A DNA stretch of 64,000 bases from Macrolepiota albuminosa (Eukaryota > Basidiomycota > Agaricomycetes > Agaricales > Agaricaceae), in NCBI GenBank assembly GCA_027475525.1, contig JAMWFC010000025.1, forward strand, positions 496,001-560,000, in the 5' to 3' direction. Positions 31,584 through 42,513 of this stretch are shown one piece after another. The translations under genes and the position numbers were made by a program. The stretch's first letter is position 1; each line of letters opens with the position of its first letter. The notes beneath the pieces were generated by a model. That model was not told the DNA's origin. It made no database searches and saw only the letters and a program-made list of their open reading frames with translations.

Positions 31584-31594
31584 AGACTTGTTCT
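31584..31594 (-). promoter_or_regulatory. GypB self-priming PBS
   Basis: Minus-strand AGAACAAGTCT lies 2 nt inside the 5' LTR edge and is perfectly complementary over 11 nt to minus-strand AGACTTGTTCT within that LTR (31668-31658). This is the same geometry and length as Tf1 self-priming. The predicted RNA start is near 31668. Confidence 0.65.
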
Positions 31595-31596
31595 GC

Positions 31597-32051
31597 TGTA
31601 AGGGCGACCTCTAGAGGCTGTGGCTCAGTCACACAGCTGGCAGAGGGAGATCCAAAGAGAACAAGTCTGGGGATTTCCTATGCCAGGTTGGACGCTTCTG
31701 GGGCCTCTGAAGCATGGGAAACAACTGTACAGTACAACAAAACCTTAAAAACTCGAAAATTGACTAACCAAACAAGTGTGCAAACAAGGGAGGAAAACTC
31801 CGGACTTTAGAAGTCAGAAAGGCAAACTCCGGCTTATCTAAGCAGCCTGGAGCGGTGCTGAAGGGCCCACACTTGTCTGAGTGATAGCTAAAGAACCAGA
31901 GCACCTCAAAGGTTGAGAATAGTACTAACAGATAGTGTTGAAAAAGTAGTAACAGCAAGATGAGAGAATGATAGAAGAAATAAGAAAGTGAATGAAAGGA
32001 GAGTGAAGAAATAAAGAGTGAAAGAAGAAAGGAATGAGGAGTCCCCTGACA
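31597..32051 (-). repeat. GypB 5' LTR
   Basis: 455 bp, TGTAAGG to CTGACA. It adjoins a truncated GypA-2 LTR at 32052. Confidence 0.9.
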
Positions 32052-32296
32052 ATACCTGGATCGCACGTGTGGGGCGTGCGATCAGTTGGCGCAGAGGGAG
32101 CTGTGATGCATGATGCGTGATGCGTGTGATCCGATCGTTGATCAGGGCCAGTGGCGGCTGATGGCGGTCCTTGATGCATGTGATGGCGGTGTCGGTAGTC
32201 GTGATGGCAGGGCGTGTTCTGTGGGGTTGGAGGGAGGGTTCCGGATGGTGTTCCGGGGATGTCCCGGGGTGGGTCTGGAGGGGAGGGGTTGTGACA
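32052..32296 (-). repeat. GypA-2 3' LTR, truncated
   Basis: Only the inner 245 bp remain, starting at ATACCTGGATCGC, which corresponds to position 54254 of the complete LTR, and ending GTGACA before the polypurine tract. The missing outer part is not on the other side of GypB. Confidence 0.88.
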
Positions 32297-32421
32297 TCAC
32301 CCCCTCAGTGCCGAGACCCTCCAAGGCGTGCGTAGCCGGTGGTCCAGACCAGGGTCCAATCATGGGATCTGGCACCTGACTTGCCACGTATCGAAAAAAA
32401 ATTTTACCATCAAACTCAACC

Positions 32422-32839
32422 ATGTCGCGTACGCTGACGCATTCCCTGACGCCCCCGCCCACTAATGAAGTCGCACCTTTAATCGCGTGGGAGTCCTGGG
32501 ATGCCCAGTACCGGCACTGCTTAGATCGAGAGCGCATAGCGGCGCTCGCCCAATAGCATAAGTGTCACCGTGCCAGTCGCTTATGGCAACTGACCTTCCT
32601 CTTTCAGAACAACCCAACATTTCTGCCCTGGAGGCGGGTCCTAGTCAGCTCCTGGCCCCTGGTCCTTCCTCAGGGCCAGGTCTTAGTCGTCCTGCACCTA
32701 CCTTTGCACAGATGACCGTGTGTCTCTCCCATCCTCCTCCGCGGCCTCGACTGCCCGCCCCTCGATTCCGTCACTCCGGGATGGCAGTAGGGGCAACCAC
32801 AGTGGTCTCGGATGACCGGCGCGTCGCGTGGTCAGACGT
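32422..32839 (+). pseudogene. Antisense zinc-cluster gene of GypA-2, 5' part
   Basis: Homologue of 3109 onward. ATG at 32422 opens 'MSRTLTHSLTPPPTNEVAP'. Exon 1 ends in TAG, and the intron 1 donor GTGAGT reads ATAAGT, so splicing and frame are both lost. Exon 2 continues ('RPAPTFAQMTV', 'FRHSGMAVGATTVV') until GypC inserts after 'VAWSDV' at 32839. Joining to 44988 with one ACGT copy restores 'SDV' to 'PQEVFEEALERPQGLP'. Confidence 0.85.
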
Positions 32840-33787
32840 TGATGACGCCCAAAGTTTGGTCAGCAACAAATGTAACAGTTGTGTTACCGTACCAAGAGTG
32901 TGCGTTGGGCGCGCTAAAAGTAATTGAGGAGTCCCGGGCAGGTCCCAGAGAACGCGTCTGTGAAAAAGGATAAAAGTCGGTAACGGGGTCGGCAAGTGTC
33001 AAGCGCTAAGGTAAAGCGCCTAAGGAAATGCGGTAAGTGAACACGGCAAGGGTGAGCGGCAAGAGCACGATAAGCTTAGCGAAGTTCTAAGCGTCGATAA
33101 TGCCTGCCGTAGTTGCAAGGCGCGAGTATGTCGAGTGTTGGCGAACGTCTGTAACTGCCGATGAGTTCAACGTTGCCGACCGTAGCGTAAATGAGCTCTT
33201 GAGCGTAAAGGAGACTGAAGTAAGTGGGGGAAACTGTGGTCTATTCGTCTGCTGTCCAATGTACAAGTCGGTAAGTACTTTTATACTACAATAAGTTCGC
33301 CGTCGCCAGTGGCTAATGACGCCAGAGTGCGGTAAACTGGAAAATTTCAAAGGGGTAGCTCCAACGGTTTCAGATCCCTACCGTCCATTCAAGAGCCTTA
33401 GCGACGCCAGGCGACAGATCGCGAAGCTAAACCATCACTCCATCACCCTTCTGTCTGTCAGAACACCTAAGCGACGTTGGGCGCCAAATCGAGACGGTAA
33501 GCGGTGTCAGACGCCAAGGTCAAACGCCAAGCTGTCCGTCAGTTTTTGATAGATCATCAAACTTCTCGCTAAGCGCTGTCGTCAGTGACTGATGCCATCT
33601 GTCAGTTGTCATTCTTGCTGCCGTCGGCGCTATCATTGATTGGATCTGCTTCTTGCCGTGCGCGGCCGTCAGAAATGGCTTAAAATGGGTAGAACGCGTG
33701 CGCTAAGTTCGGAACAAGTGCGGCAAGGTTTCCGGAGCCGGTGCCGAGCCTGCCGTTGATGCGCCTAACCTGTATAGGGTCCTATCA
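32840..33787 (-). repeat. GypC 3' LTR
   Basis: 948 bp, same length as the 5' LTR. GCGCCTAACC and many GGTAAG/GCTAAGCG-like short motifs recur within it. Confidence 0.93.
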
Positions 33788-33803
33788 TCTCCCCCCAACT
33801 GAA
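33788..33803 (-). promoter_or_regulatory. GypC polypurine tract
   Basis: On the minus strand AGTTGGGGGGAGA directly precedes the 3' LTR. Confidence 0.7.
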
Positions 33804-33956
33804 AAATTGACTGTCCTCAGTCACCAAATAAGGCTACCGTTACCGCTTTTGTGACAGGTGGTCCGTGCGTTCTTGAGATTTTGTTTATAGTCCTGGCGCA
33901 TGAGTGAGGACTTCGTTTCTTCTCCCCATTTTTACCTGGCGCTCCATAATATTAAA

Positions 33957-36408
33957 ATGTCTTTCCGAATTCCAACTCCGCCCCCTGTCCCATCCCGTGA
34001 GGCTCAAGACGCAGCCTCGGCCTACATTGAGAAGGCAAACAACTTCCTCAAGCGGATCGATGGCGTTGGCGCCGACGCGCCAGTAAATTTGGTGGTTGCC
34101 GTTATGAAGCTGTACGAGCGGTGGTTGGAGGTGCGCGTTCTTGGCGTGGGCTGGGATCGTGAAATAGAGGTTCGAGAGTGGTGCCGTTCGCGGTACCTGG
34201 ATCATCGTGGCGCGGAGTGGCTAGCGCCTTTTTCTCGTTTTGTAAGTACCTCCAGTTCTTGCCGTGTCGCTAGCTGATCGCGTTTCCAGGCGCCTCCTCC
34301 CGTCCCAACGATCGAGGACGAGTTGGAGGACATTCTGTCTGGTGCCTTGCCGATGACGGTAAGCGCGCCAGCGGCAGAGTGAGTATTCCTAACCCATTCT
34401 TTTGACTTAGCTTTGGTCTGACTTGTCACCACACAGTAAACAAGAGGTGTTGGCGCCTTTGGCGCGCATGCAGGTTGCGGAGGAGGTCGCGGCAAGGCAG
34501 GAGGAGATTTCTCAGGACGCCCGTGAGATCACCAGGGCGCTAGAGGAGCGAGAGAGAGTGGCCGCCTTGGCGGCAGAGATGGAGGACGTTGCCGCTGGGA
34601 AGGCGCCAGTCGCCAAGGTTTCTCGCGCCGGCAGTGCACAGAGCCCAGCACTGCCGGCTAGCAGGAAGGGCTCCCCAGTAAAGCCGGGTAAGGCTTTGAA
34701 GAAAGTGAGTTTTTGCTCTTGCCGCTGCCGCGCCACGCTAACCACTGTTTCCAAGCCTCGCAAGGGAAAGGCTCCCCAGTACGCGGTAAGTCTTCCTTTT
34801 GGACCTAGGCGGTGTTTACTAACCTATGCCTGCAGGCGCCAACGCAAAGTTCCTTCGACGACAAGGAACTGAAAAGTTTGCTTTTGCCGCGTCGGGAGGA
34901 GGCGGTCCTTGACGAGGGGCAGGAGGCCGGGGTCGTTATGGAAGAGATGAAGGGGAAAAAGACGGTTTCCCTGGCGACACGGCAAGCCTTTAAGGAGGCG
35001 CGGGGGGCGGTAAGTAATTTTTCTGTCTCTTTTAGTTTTTGGCTAACTCTTAGCGCTAGTGCGACAAATGCTGGGCGGACAACGACCCAGAAGGCTGCTG
35101 GTTCCCGACTGGGGCCCAGCCGTGTTATCGTTGTGGCGCCCTCAAGCGCGCCTGTACTATCGATGGGGCCAAGAGTCGGGAGCGTGGCGGCGCGCCAGAC
35201 GCCCTGGTCGAGAAGACTTTTTCGCGCGCGGTTTTGGTGAGGAGGGCCAGGGAGTTCGTGGAGGGGCAAAAGAGGAAGGTTGCTGCCGGTGGTATGGCAG
35301 TTATTGGACGTGCCTCCTTGGCGTTGCCGACACGCCAAGGAGATGGGACGGAAACAGTCGGCAATCGAGGCGCTGGTGACCGCCAAGGGACTTCGGTCCC
35401 AGAGAAAAGGCCAGCCCCTTCCCCAAGCAAGGGGAAGGGCAAGGCCAAGCGACCTCGGGTAGTTTCTTCGCCTTCCCCCTCGCCAGCCCCTCGCGACACC
35501 GAGATGGAAGATTTGGAGAAGGCGTTAGCGGCGAGTCGCCTGCCCCCTCAAGATCCCGAGGCAGGCCCAAGTAGCCTCTTATCGCCTATCCACTTGGCGG
35601 CGAGGTCCCTTGGCGAGGAGGAGGAGGTGGGAGAGCGGGAGGAAGTTGGCGACTTGGCGCCACAAGAGGAGCGGGAAGAGGCCCCTGCAGACGTGGAGAT
35701 GGAGGACAGGGAGAAGGCAGAGGGAGCCGTAGCGGGAGGAGATGAGGACGCCCAGGGTGAAGAAGAAACCCTGGCGACGCAACCGGAAGGCGACGAGGTT
35801 GTGGCAGGCGAAGGGCCGGGAACGGCAGAAGTTGCTCAAGAGGAGCCAGCCTGGCGCTGGCTACCGCCTTACGGCAACGTCGCCCCTTGGGAGGTCTCAG
35901 ACCCAGAGGACGTTGCCGGACTGGAACCGCGGCGCCCTGTGGTCGCCAGGGTCAATCCAGCCTGGACTCCCCAGCCGCAACCGACGGTCACTGGCGACGC
36001 CTTCAACTGGCTGGGGCAAGACCTCGTATACCCGGTGGTGGCGCTCAACCCGCGGGACATGTTGGAGAGGTTCTCGAGGAGGGCGGCAACGATGGAGGCG
36101 GTAATGGAGCGAGAACGGGAACGAGTCCGGGGGCAGCTTATGGCGCTACGACTGCGCTACTCCAACCTGGGCCGCAGCCTCCGCGTTCTTCGCGACTACC
36201 AGGACGATTGCCAAGCCGCTATGGATTGGCAAACCGCCAAAACCTGGGCCGCAGCCTCCGCGTTCTTCGCGACTACCAGGACGATTGCCAAGCCGCTATG
36301 GATTGGCAAACCGCCAACAACATCCTGCCGGGCGACCTCTTGCCGCTTCGAGACTCTTCCCTGCCTGTATCGGACGATTCCCTGCCGTTAGATGACAATA
36401 GCGAGTGA
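33957..36408 (+). CDS. Antisense six-exon zinc-cluster/coiled-coil gene of GypC
   Basis: Plus-strand gene convergent with pol. Exons: 33957-34241, 34290-34378, 34437-34704, 34756-34785, 34836-35009, 35060-36408. Introns are 48-58 bp, all GT-AG with GTAAGT or GTGAGT donors, and phases agree throughout. Exon 1 starts 'MSFRIPTPPPVPSREAQ'. Exon 3 is a Glu/Ala-rich coiled coil ('EEISQDAREITRALEERERV'). Exon 6 opens at its first codon with a Cys6 motif (C283, C286, C295, C304, C307, C314; CX2CX8CX8CX2CX6C), then a basic patch, a long Glu-rich acidic region, a conserved-looking 'WRWLPPYGNVAPWEV' block and a C-terminal coiled coil ('EAVMERERERVRGQLMALRL'). The 77-bp duplication at 36164 disturbs only the last residues; ignoring one copy leads to stop 36406-36408. 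Function unknown; the layout parallels the GypA antisense gene. Confidence 0.8.
36164..36317. repeat. 77-bp tandem duplication 8 (36164-36240, 36241-36317)
   Basis: Perfect pair in the last exon of the GypC antisense gene; it shifts the C-terminal coiled-coil frame. Confidence 0.95.
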
Positions 36409-36791
36409 GCGGACCTTAGCGTAGATAGGCCTTTTGTAAATATTTTTTTTTTTTTCCCTTTTATTTGTCGTTTTTTGAAGTGAACAGATAACTAAGTTAG
36501 TCTAACGCCAAGAAAGGAACGCAAGCGGCAAGTATTCTAAGGTAGGTTTAGTAAGAGGAGTTGTAGGTGAGGGACTTAGACAAATTTTGAGGACAAGGGA
36601 AACGCTCAGTAATTCATCATGGCGAAAAACCCTTGGCGAGAGTTGCGCAAGGCGCTAAGCGTTGGCGACACGCTAGCGCTGCGACTTGACTACGTAAAGA
36701 AATGTCTGTTGAATATAGTATATAAGTGACGGCAAGAAAGATAAGTAAGATAAGTAATAGAAAATGAAAGCTTATCAGTATATAGTCTTTT
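36409..36791. other. Convergent intergenic gap in GypC
   Basis: 383 bp between the stop of the antisense gene and the pol stop. AT-rich with T12 at about 36445. It probably holds both transcripts' 3' ends. A short hydrophobic frame at 36617-36814 is not supported as a gene. Confidence 0.5.
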
Positions 36792-37026
36792 CTAGTCAAT
36801 TTCTTCTTCTTCAACTAAAGTCGGCAAGTCATCATCGTCCAATAATTCGGTTTCTTCAAGTTCTCTAAGCTTGGCGGTGTCGATATCTAGCGCTTCAAAC
36901 GGCAAGTCGATTTGTTCCCTAGCGAGATACGGCAATAGGCGAAAAGCGGCAACAGGTCGATGTAGTACTGAACCATCTAATTCACAGAGCACGTAAGCGC
37001 CTCCACGGTTACGAGAGATAACTACC

Positions 37027-37180
37027 AAAGGTCCAAGATAGCGCGGGCGCATTTTCTTGTTGTAAGAGGTTTCGATTTTGGAGTTGCGCATAAGCACTAG
37101 CGCAAAGGTCCAAGATAGCGCGGGCGCATTTTCTTGTTGTAAGAGGTTTCGATTTTGGAGTTGCGCATAAGCACTAGCGC
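37027..37180. repeat. 77-bp tandem duplication 9 (37027-37103, 37104-37180)
   Basis: Perfect pair in the integrase C-terminal tail of GypC. Confidence 0.95.
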
Positions 37181-37560
37181 ACCCCTCGGGAAGTTGTAAT
37201 CTTTGATAGTGGCGCTATGCTCGGTTTCGAATCGTAGGGCTGCTTGGCGACGTGCGCTAAAGACTGCCTCGTGGAGTCGCTCTAAATCTTCTTTCCTTCG
37301 CTGGAGATCAATAGCTCGTCTGGCGATAAGATCGGTAGTCGCTAAGATGCTGTTGGGAGCTGGCTGAAGGTAGGTCGCTTCTATGATGTCGGCAGGGAGT
37401 AAAGGATGGGTGCCAGTAGCCGCGTAATAGGGAGAGCAACCCATGCGCTTACAAATAGTAACTCTTTCCGACCAGAACACTGAATAGGTCGCTTCGCTCC
37501 AACGAGACTCGTCGCCATCGACTGCCTTGAAGAGTGCTTGCCGAACGTCAAAGTGGGGTC

Positions 37561-37714
37561 TCTCTACCAGGCCATTGGCGCGCTTGTTGTAGCCAGATAC
37601 TCGAATGTGGTGAATGTTGTATTTCTTGGCGAGGTACTCTCTACCAGGCCATTGGCGCGCTTGTTGTAGCCAGATACTCGAATGTGGTGAATGTTGTATT
37701 TCTTGGCGAGGTAG
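37561..37714. repeat. 77-bp tandem duplication 10 (37561-37637, 37638-37714)
   Basis: Perfect pair between the second Asp and the Glu of the GypC integrase core. Confidence 0.95.
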
Positions 37715-38062
37715 TTAGCGCTTTGATGATGGGCGCACCGTTATCCGTGACGATTTCTCTTAGCGCTCCCCACGGCAGATGACGTCTTCAAATAGCCACT
37801 TGGCGACCGCCTCGGTATTTTCTCTTTGAAGCATGCGAAACTCAGGCCAGTGGATTAGCGAGCATCGACCTTGAATGATGTACTTATAGCGACCAGATTT
37901 GGGCATGTGCATGGTGTCGACGTAGATTTTACTGAAGAGGGGAGCTGGCGTTGCAACGGTTGGCGGTATGAGTACTTGGCGTGTCTGTTGAATTTGGCAA
38001 AGGTGGCAAGTCCTAATGTACCAGGCGATGTCGGCACTAGCGTGTGGCCACCAAAAGCGTTC

Positions 38063-38216
38063 TAGCAGAGAAGCTCGGGTAGCGTACAGACCTCTATGTC
38101 CTAGCTCGTCATGCATAGCGCGCAAGACTCGTAAGCCGTTAGCAGAGAAGCTCGGGTAGCGTACAGACCTCTATGTCCTAGCTCGTCATGTATAGCGCGC
38201 AAGACTCGTAAGCGAC
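38063..38216. repeat. 77-bp tandem duplication 11 (38063-38139, 38140-38216)
   Basis: Pair with one C/T mismatch in the integrase zinc-finger region of GypC. Confidence 0.93.
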
Positions 38217-40072
38217 CTCTGGCTTGATGATCAGCTTGTGGGCGCCATCTCGATTTCGTCGCCAAAGTCGGTTGTCGGTAAAGAAGAAATGGGTAGCATA
38301 GCGGATAAAGGTAGCGTATTGTTCGTCGGTAAGGTCTGGGGGTCGCTTAAGGTCTTGTATCCATTGCTCGACTACCAACAAGCGACTATCTTCCGCCTTT
38401 GCCTTGGCGGATCGGGGAACGGCATCGTAGGTCAGGTTTCTGCTGTCTTCTCTTAGCGACTGGGGTTCCTGTACGACTTTTACTGGAGGCAAGTCTTGTC
38501 CAAGGATGCTTGCCGTGTAGAATGTGAGGGGTGCGCTAAAGGTCTCGGGGCGGTAAGGGACAATGGGATGCAAAAATATGCTGGTAGGCTGTTGCCGTCG
38601 TAGTAGGGGAATCGGTTGTTGTATGAGGTGCACGAAACCATGTAGTCGGTCGACCCAGTCCTCGAAATCGCTATCAGCCTGAGGGTCCACTACCGGGTCG
38701 CCAGGCTGCCGTGGTCGCCTAGAGAGTCCATCTGGTCCGTGGAAAGAGCTCTTGACGTGTACCAACTCAAAGTGGAACATGAGGATGGCGACTACCCACC
38801 GATTCATGCTAGCGGATGGCTGGATATCGGGATTCTGCAGCATGCCTTTGATGTACCTAGCGTCGACTTCAACGATAAGGTTCCGTACGCCAATCAAATA
38901 CATCTTTAGCGACCGGAAGGCTTTGAAGAGTCCATAGAGCTCTAGCTTAGGCTGACTGTAGCGAGACTCTCTGTCGTTTAGCGTGATAGACCCAAAGCGG
39001 TTGTAGCGTCGCTGTTTTCGATTGTCGCTAAGGCACTGGCACAGGAAATAGCCAACGGCAATGTACGAGGTATCCACCGCCAAGATAACCGGGTCGGCAG
39101 AAGTATAGTCGATTGGAACTAGGGGTTTGGCGTCTTGTAGGGCTTTTACTAAGTCGCGTTGGGCAGTGACCTGGTCTGGCCCAAATTCGAAGGGCTCGTT
39201 GGCGCGGGTGAGTCGGTTAAGGGCATGTGCGCGATGGGCAAAGTTCTTGACGAATATCCTGAGAACGCCAACGGTACCGAGAAAGGCGCGAACTTCAGAT
39301 AAGTCGCGGCAAGGGCCCCAGCGCTCCAAGAGTGCTAAGCGAGATTCGTCGGGAACGCGACCGTCGGGAGTGCATATGTGACCAAGTATTTTGAACCTTG
39401 GCGCACAAAGAAGGAGCTTGTGGCCGCTAAAGGTACCACCGCTGTACTTCATGCGTTGGAGAACTCGATTGAGCAGCAAGAAAAAATCCCATAGCGCTAA
39501 GCGAATATTGGGGTTCTCGGGATGGGTCGCCGGTAAGCCGTTCACGAGTCGCCAATCTTTGGGGCCTTTGACGCCAACGTCGTCGATGAAGCTAAGGACG
39601 TTATGCGGTATCTCTGGTTGGAGGATGAAAGTAATGTCGTCGTGGAATATAGGGACTGAGTTTGTCCAGCCCATCGGCAAGGTGACTAGGCGCAGTGCGC
39701 CAAACGGAGTTTGAAACGTAGTGAGGTCGCGGGAAGAAGGGTGAATCAAGCGCTCGTCGTAGCCAACGTAGAGATCAAGGGTGGCGCCACAAATGCGCCC
39801 GGCGAAGGACTCGGCAAAGTGGTCAGGGAAAGGCGGTACGCCAGAGTGTCGAATGGTAACTCTGTTCAGCGGCTCGAGACTGTGGACTATGCGCAGATTG
39901 CCGTTCTTCTTGAGGACGCAGAACCAACGGGAGCGGTAAGAGCTATTGGAGGGCTCGTAGACGCCAGCCTGTATCTTGGTCCTAATGATCTGGCAGACCT
40001 CGGCTTCGATCCCAGGCGGTAACGGTCGGTTGTGCTCAGTCCACGGTACGTGAGGAATGGTCGGGATGACGA

Positions 40073-40226
40073 CAGGCGGAAAGAAATCTGTACGTAGACT
40101 GCCACGTTCTGAGTCCTCCCAAGCAAAGGCTTTGTCTTGCTTAGCGACACAGGCGGAAAGAAATCTGTACGTAGACTGCCACGTTCTGAGTCCTCCCAAG
40201 CAAAGGCTTTGTCTTGCTTAGCGACA
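40073..40226. repeat. 77-bp tandem duplication 12 (40073-40149, 40150-40226)
   Basis: Perfect pair just upstream of GypC RT. Confidence 0.95.
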
Positions 40227-40890
40227 GATCGGTAAGGACGTTCAACTCATCTTTGGTCAAAAATCCGGTGTCGTGCTCCTTGGCGAACTGCTGCTGGCGT
40301 TCCTCGGTAAAACGTCCTGTCGGCTGAAAGGGTGGCGGATTCGGTGATAGGATCGGCATGTCGGCAAGAGGGTCGCCAATGATCTGGCGCTCGATTCTGA
40401 AAGTCTCGGGAGAGTGCGTAGCGATGGGTTTTGTTTTAAGCGCAACTGGCTTATATTTCTTTTTAACTTGAACCCCTTTCCTTTTGGGAGCGTTAGCTTG
40501 GTTATACACAGATGTGGAAAGGGGAACTGTAGCCTGAGGAGCGGCAAGTCCAAGAACGGCAGGAGACGAGGCTCCGGGAAGGGTAGTGAGATACGTATCG
40601 GTAGACGCAATATTTTGAAACGATTCGGAGGCGGTAAGGTATAAGTAGGCAAGAGAAGAGTCGGTAATGTTTTGATTTTTCTGGGAAGGCTCTGCGTCGG
40701 TAGTAGGTAAAGTAGTTAAAACATCTTCGTCAAGAAAAGCAGTAGACATAACAGTTACAAGACCAGTTGAATGGTCAAATTCCAGCGTTAGCGCTACATC
40801 TCCGTGATCGTCGCCAATCACCTCCTCGATGGTCTGTGAAAACACCGGTGTGGAGGCTCGTTGGCGTGTTGGTCGGTAAACTCCGGGGGC

Positions 40891-41044
40891 TTAGCGCGGG
40901 CGCCTTTTCGTTGTCCCCTAGGGAACGTTGGCACCGTTCGTCGGATTCCGGAGTTGGGGTCGCTAATTTAGCGCGGGCGCCTTTTCGTTGTCCCCTAGGG
41001 AACGTTGGCACCGTTCGTCGGATTCCGGAGTTGGGGTCGCTAAT
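40891..41044. repeat. 77-bp tandem duplication 13 (40891-40967, 40968-41044)
   Basis: Perfect pair between GypC protease and RT. Confidence 0.95.
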
Positions 41045-41333
41045 GTGAGGGTCGTTTCCTCGTCGGTAACTGTCTTGACGACTGATCGCGCCAAGACGTC
41101 GAAAGGTCTGCCAAGTAGTAGGTCGTATGCGGGGAGCGTAAAATGTGGATCTGAAGATAAAACGTAATGTCGCCAAGGGTGCACGGCACATTCTTGGCGA
41201 GGCCTAGGGATCGGTCTACCGTTCCGTTAGCGCTCTGCATGTTTAATATAACGGTAGGGTCGTATATGAGGCCTAGATCGTTAGCGACTTCCGCTGCCAT
41301 AGAAATAATCTGAGACCCGCTATCCACGATTGC

Positions 41334-41487
41334 CTCTACTTCGTGCTTGTTGTCTACGGTTAGCGCTACCGAGCGGATAGCGTGCGATTCTTGGGCGACG
41401 GTAAGGATTGCTCTACTTCGTGCTTGTTGTCTACGGTTAGCGCTACCGAGCGGATAGCGTGCGATTCTTAGGCGACGGTAAGGATTG
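41334..41487. repeat. 77-bp tandem duplication 14 (41334-41410, 41411-41487)
   Basis: Pair with one G/A mismatch just upstream of the GypC protease active site. Confidence 0.93.
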
Positions 41488-41763
41488 CGGGTCTTCGCCG
41501 TGGTCGACTGACCTAAGGTAGGTCTCCACTGGGTCCACAGAGGTGGCGTTAGCGATGGGGTCGGCAAGAGTGTCTTCAGTGTCGGGAGGGTCGATGGTAA
41601 CAGAGAAACCAGGAAGCGCGTCGTCGAGTTCATCGACCTCGGCAACGGCTGTCGCCAAGGGTCGTCGGGGAGTGACTGCCGTCTTGACTTGGTTGCGGAC
41701 GTCGGGAGCAATACTACAAAGCTCTTCTACTGATAAGGTAACGGCAGTTTTCATGATACGGTT

Positions 41764-41917
41764 AAAAACGTGGTTAGATTTCTCTATGTCGAAAATTGGC
41801 GCGGTAGGTCGGTAGCCACCCTCAGGACGTTTCTCGGGATAAAAACGTGGTTAGATTTCTCTATGTCGAAAATTGGCGCGGTAGGTCGGTAGCCACCCTC
41901 AGGACGTTTCTCGGGGC
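41764..41917. repeat. 77-bp tandem duplication 15 (41764-41840, 41841-41917)
   Basis: Perfect pair at the GypC gag-pol boundary. Confidence 0.95.
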
Positions 41918-42513
41918 GGCAAAGTTTCGTTGTGCGGGAGCATGATATCGGTCGGGAATCCCTGAGTAGGGATGGAGAGGCGGCAAAGGCGGTTCGGGAG
42001 CGGTAGCGGTCGACGATGGTTCTGAAGCAGGAGCAGGGGCAGTGGCAGGAGGTGCGGCAGGAGCAGGTGTCGGTAACTTGCTAGCGGGAGGCATCGGCTT
42101 GTATCCTTTAAGAGGTTGTTTGGGCTGCTTAACTTCAACCCCATCAAAAACCTGGTTCTTTAGCGAATCCAACTCCTGTTGGAGCTTGGCGATACGCTCT
42201 TCCCGCGAGAAAGTAGGGTGGTCGCCAACGCTGTCGAAATGTAGGACCTCGTGAATCATCTGCTGTTGGGTCGCCTGCTCGGGGTCGGGGTTAGCGTTGC
42301 CAGATAGCGTGCCGGTAACGATTTGTCCTGGGTTGCGCCTATGCCACTCATCAACTCGCTCCTGGAAGGACTTCTTGTCTGGGTAGTTGGGGATGGTGGC
42401 GCCAGTAGTGAGGACTATCTTGCCGTCGATAGCCCTTCGAATTCTACCTTGGCGAACGTAATTCTCGAGGGTAGCGCAGCGTCCTCTAGTCATAGTATGG
42501 CCAATTTCCCCAC

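Larger units (their letters stand above)
25468..32051 (-). mobile_element. GypB, Ty3/Gypsy chromovirus
   Basis: LTRs at 25468-25985 and 31597-32051 begin TGTAAGG and end CTGACA. Minus-strand order: 5' LTR, self-priming PBS, gag, protease, RT, RNase H, integrase, chromodomain, polypurine tract, 3' LTR. No antisense gene: only 11 bp separate the pol stop from the LTR. The flanks GTAAA (left) and ATACC (right) do not match, so no target duplication; the right flank is a GypA LTR interior while the left flank is unrelated AT-rich DNA. Confidence 0.93.
36792..41754 (-). pseudogene. GypC pol: protease, RT, RNase H, integrase
   Basis: Protease with 'EAIVDSGSQIISMAAEV' (about 41340-41290; Ser replaces the usual Thr/Ala). 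RT with 'RSRWFCVLKKNGNLRIVHS', 'TLPMGWTNSVPIFHDDI' and the active site 'LSFIDDVGVKG' (40199-39500; FIDD instead of Y-x-DD). RNase H 'VILAVDTSYIAVGYFL', 'SQPKLELYGLFKA' and 'IVEVDARYIKGML' (39080-38830). Integrase zinc finger 'HDELGHRGLYATR..CHLC', core 'KIYVDTMHM', 'VTDNGAPIIKAL' and 'RANGLVERPHFDVRQAL' (38125-37550), with a C-terminal tail 'RPRYLGPLVVISRNRGGAY' and acidic end. Stop at 36792. Eight 77-bp duplications break the frame; between them the coding blocks are complete, so the real element may be intact. Confidence 0.88.

Noticed and set aside
36617..36814. Small hydrophobic protein at the end of GypC
   Set aside because: Lies in the convergent 3' gap and overlaps the pol stop; no conserved partner to compare, composition explained by AT-rich DNA.
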